Below the pieces are notes generated by a model, which was given only the letters and a program-made list of their open reading frames with translations, made no database searches and was not told the origin of the DNA. The translations under genes were made by a program, and so were the position numbers. 64,000 nt of DNA from Luethyella okanaganae. GTDB taxonomy: Bacteria; Actinomycetota; Actinomycetes; Actinomycetales; Microbacteriaceae. The first letter of the stretch is position 1; each line of letters opens with the position of its first letter. The DNA is taken from NCBI RefSeq assembly GCF_042660285.1, contig NZ_JBHSTP010000001.1, positions 1,178,001 through 1,242,000 of the forward strand, given 5' to 3'. Shown here in pieces: positions 62,126 through 64,000 of this stretch.

Positions 62126-64000
62126 GTGAACACACTCTCGCCGGCTGAGCGTTATGCGGCATCCCGGGCCGGTCGAGCTCAGCCGAAGCTCGAGGCGTTC
62201 CGTGACGGCCTGCGTTTCGACCTCGACCCCTTTCAGCGTGCCGCCTGCGGTTCCCTCGAGGGGGGCCGTAGCGTTCTCGTGGCAGCACCGACGGGTGCAG
62301 GCAAGACGATCGTCGCCGAGTTCGCCGTGTTCTTGGCGATGCAGGAGGTCTCCGCGAAGGTCTTCTACACGGCGCCGATGAAGGCGCTCAGCAACCAAAA
62401 GTTCCAGGAGTTCGTCGCCGAGTACGGTCCGGACGATGTCGGCCTGCTCACCGGTGACACCAATATCAACTCGGGCGCGCGCATCGTGGTCATGACGACC
62501 GAGGTGCTCAGGAACATGCTCTACGCCGACTCCGAGCTGCTCTCGGATCTGGCCTACGTCGTCATGGACGAAGTGCACTATCTCGCCGATCGGTTCCGTG
62601 GCGCCGTGTGGGAGGAGGTCATCATCCACCTCCCGTCAGAGGTGCGGCTCGTCTCGCTCAGCGCGACCGTCTCCAACGCGGAGGAGTTCGGCGATTGGCT
62701 GCAGGCGGTGCGAGGCGAGACCGACGTCATCGTCTCCGAGGAGCGCCCCGTGCCGCTCGAACAGCATGTGCTCGTGCGCAGCAAGATGCTTGATCTCTTC
62801 GACTCGTCCGGACTCGCCGCGACGACCCGTGTCAACCCGGAGCTCATGCGGCTCGCCCAGGCCGGTGGGCGCTCGATCCAGGTCCGTTCGCTCTCCGGAC
62901 GGCGCGGCGGCGATCGGGGCCGCTACCACCGCCCGACAGCCAATGCCGGGCGGATGCACCGCTCGGAGATCATCGCCCTGCTCGAAGGCAAGAATCTGCT
63001 CCCGGCGATCTTCTTCGTGTTCAGCCGGATCGGCTGCGATCAGGCGGTGCGACAGGTGTTGCGCGATGGGGTGCGATTGACGCAGGCGCATGAACGCGAC
63101 GAGATCCGGCGGATCGTCGAGGAGCGATGCCGCACGCTGCTCGACGAGGATCTCGCGGTGCTCGGCTACTGGGAATGGCTCGAAGGCCTGGAACGCGGAG
63201 TGGCCGCACACCACGCCGGCATGCTCCCCGCCTTCAAGGAGGTCGTCGAGGAGCTCTTCCAGAAGAAGCTCGTAAAGGCGGTCTTCGCCACGGAGACGCT
63301 CGCGCTCGGCATCAACATGCCGGCACGCACCGTCGTGCTCGAGAAGCTCGAAAAGTTCAATGGCGAGGCACGCGTGCCGATCACCCCGGGGGAGTACACG
63401 CAGCTCACCGGTCGCGCAGGACGTCGCGGCATCGACGTTGAGGGCCATTCGGTCATCCAGTGGCAGGACGGGCTCGACCCGCAGGCCGTGGCATCCCTCG
63501 CTTCACGACGCAGCTACCCGCTCAACTCGAGTTTCCGGCCCACCTACAACATGGCGGTCAACCTCATCGAGCAGTTCGGTCGGGAGCGCACGCGTGAGAT
63601 CCTCGAGTCGTCGTTTGCGCAGTTCCAGGCCGACAGGGCCGTCGTCGACCTTGCGCGCACCGTACGCCAGCAGGTGGAGTCGCTGGCCGGCTACGAGAAG
63701 TCCATGCGGTGCCATCTGGGCGACTTCACCGAATACGCCGCCATCCGCCGCTCGTTGAACGCGCTCGAGAAGCAGGGAGCGAAGAACGAGCAGCAGTCAC
63801 GCGCGGTACGCGAGAAACGGCAGCGCGAGCTCGGCGCGCTTCGTTCACGCCTGCGCTCGCATCCCTGCCACGGCTGCCCGGAACGTGAACAGCATGCGCG
63901 CTGGGCGGAACGCTGGTGGCGGCTGAAGAAACAGACGGACGCGCTGAGCCAGCAGATCCAAACCCGCACGGGCGCCATAGCCCGAGTCTTCGACCGAGTC
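62126..64000 (+). CDS. helY: HelY-like Ski2/Mtr4 superfamily helicase (5' part, open at window end)
   Basis: 625 codons from GTG 62126; the stop lies outside the window. Motif I VAAPTGAGKTIVAEF near residue 50, motif II MDEVHYLADRFRG near 148, motif III SLSATVSNAEEF, motif V ATETLALGINMPART and motif VI QLTGRAGRRGIDVEG near 425; then the start of the Ski2-type C-terminal arch (SYPLNSSFRPTYNM). An RNA or DNA helicase conserved next to tat and paf genes. Confidence 0.93.
   Translation, partial: MNTLSPAERYAASRAGRAQPKLEAFRDGLRFDLDPFQRAACGSLEGGRSVLVAAPTGAGKTIVAEFAVFLAMQEVSAKVFYTAPMKALSNQKFQEFVAEYGPDDVGLLTGDTNINSGARIVVMTTEVLRNMLYADSELLSDLAYVVMDEVHYLADRFRGAVWEEVIIHLPSEVRLVSLSATVSNAEEFGDWLQAVRGETDVIVSEERPVPLEQHVLVRSKMLDLFDSSGLAATTRVNPELMRLAQAGGRSIQVRSLSGRRGGDRGRYHRPTANAGRMHRSEIIALLEGKNLLPAIFFVFSRIGCDQAVRQVLRDGVRLTQAHERDEIRRIVEERCRTLLDEDLAVLGYWEWLEGLERGVAAHHAGMLPAFKEVVEELFQKKLVKAVFATETLALGINMPARTVVLEKLEKFNGEARVPITPGEYTQLTGRAGRRGIDVEGHSVIQWQDGLDPQAVASLASRRSYPLNSSFRPTYNMAVNLIEQFGRERTREILESSFAQFQADRAVVDLARTVRQQVESLAGYEKSMRCHLGDFTEYAAIRRSLNALEKQGAKNEQQSRAVREKRQRELGALRSRLRSHPCHGCPEREQHARWAERWWRLKKQTDALSQQIQTRTGAIARVFDRV

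Overview
The window is high-GC DNA from an actinobacterium, most likely a member of the Microbacteriaceae; the genus cannot be fixed from the sequence alone. The evidence is the set of actinobacterial marker families (DUF3097, DUF3099, PafB/PafC, HelY, a PAC2 protein), many GTG starts, 4-bp ATGA/GTGA gene overlaps, and a recurring TANNNT box 6-8 nt upstream of the start codon that implies leaderless mRNAs.

Layout. 1-2.8 kb: end of a phenylacetate degradation operon (paaC end, paaD, paaE, a PaaG-type isomerase). 2.8-6.9 kb: a branched-chain 2-oxoacid dehydrogenase operon (E1a, E1b, E2) downstream of an Lrp regulator. 7-21 kb: ordinary chromosome with an MpaB-family oxygenase, a decayed nitronate monooxygenase, a NagZ-type lipoprotein, YceI, FUSC, an AlkZ-like protein, an ABC-F ATPase, the DUF3099/SURF1 operon, fabG, an AraC remnant, serB, the divergent glgC/glgA pair, an ABC ATPase and rpmE2. 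21-28 kb: a frameshifted membrane gene, a DnaQ-like exonuclease, treS, a hydrolase/glycosyltransferase pair, a phosphatase and a sirtuin.

28.1-34.5 kb is the most unusual part. A roughly 6-kb island with lower-GC genes sits between two 228-bp direct copies of the sirtuin/TrmH intergenic region. It carries a TetR regulator and a tightly packed opposite-strand operon: a probable AvrD-family synthase, a P-loop NTPase, an ABC ATPase and an FtsX-type permease, with a perfect 16-bp palindrome in the operon promoter. The gene content suggests that a small acyl-derived molecule, perhaps a signal, is made, exported and sensed. This is inference.

34.5-47.3 kb: TrmH methyltransferase, a D,D-carboxypeptidase, an SGNH hydrolase, a helicase, an Lrp regulator, a ferritin-VIT1 protein, DUF3097, and the mutasome genes imuB-dnaE2. 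47.35-49.58 kb: an IS1595-family element with two cargo genes, inserted between the half-sites of what looks like the imuB SOS box. 49.6-52.6 kb: slipin, imuA with an intact SOS-like box, a J-domain/NERD protein and tRNA-Leu(GAG).

52.7-64 kb: an M20 peptidase and uppP, then PAC2, a HAD hydrolase, trmI, a double-FKBP lipoprotein, pafB, pafC, a small membrane protein, tatA, tatC and helY (cut by the window end). This is the order of the actinobacterial proteasome neighbourhood, but no proteasome or pupylation genes are present in it.
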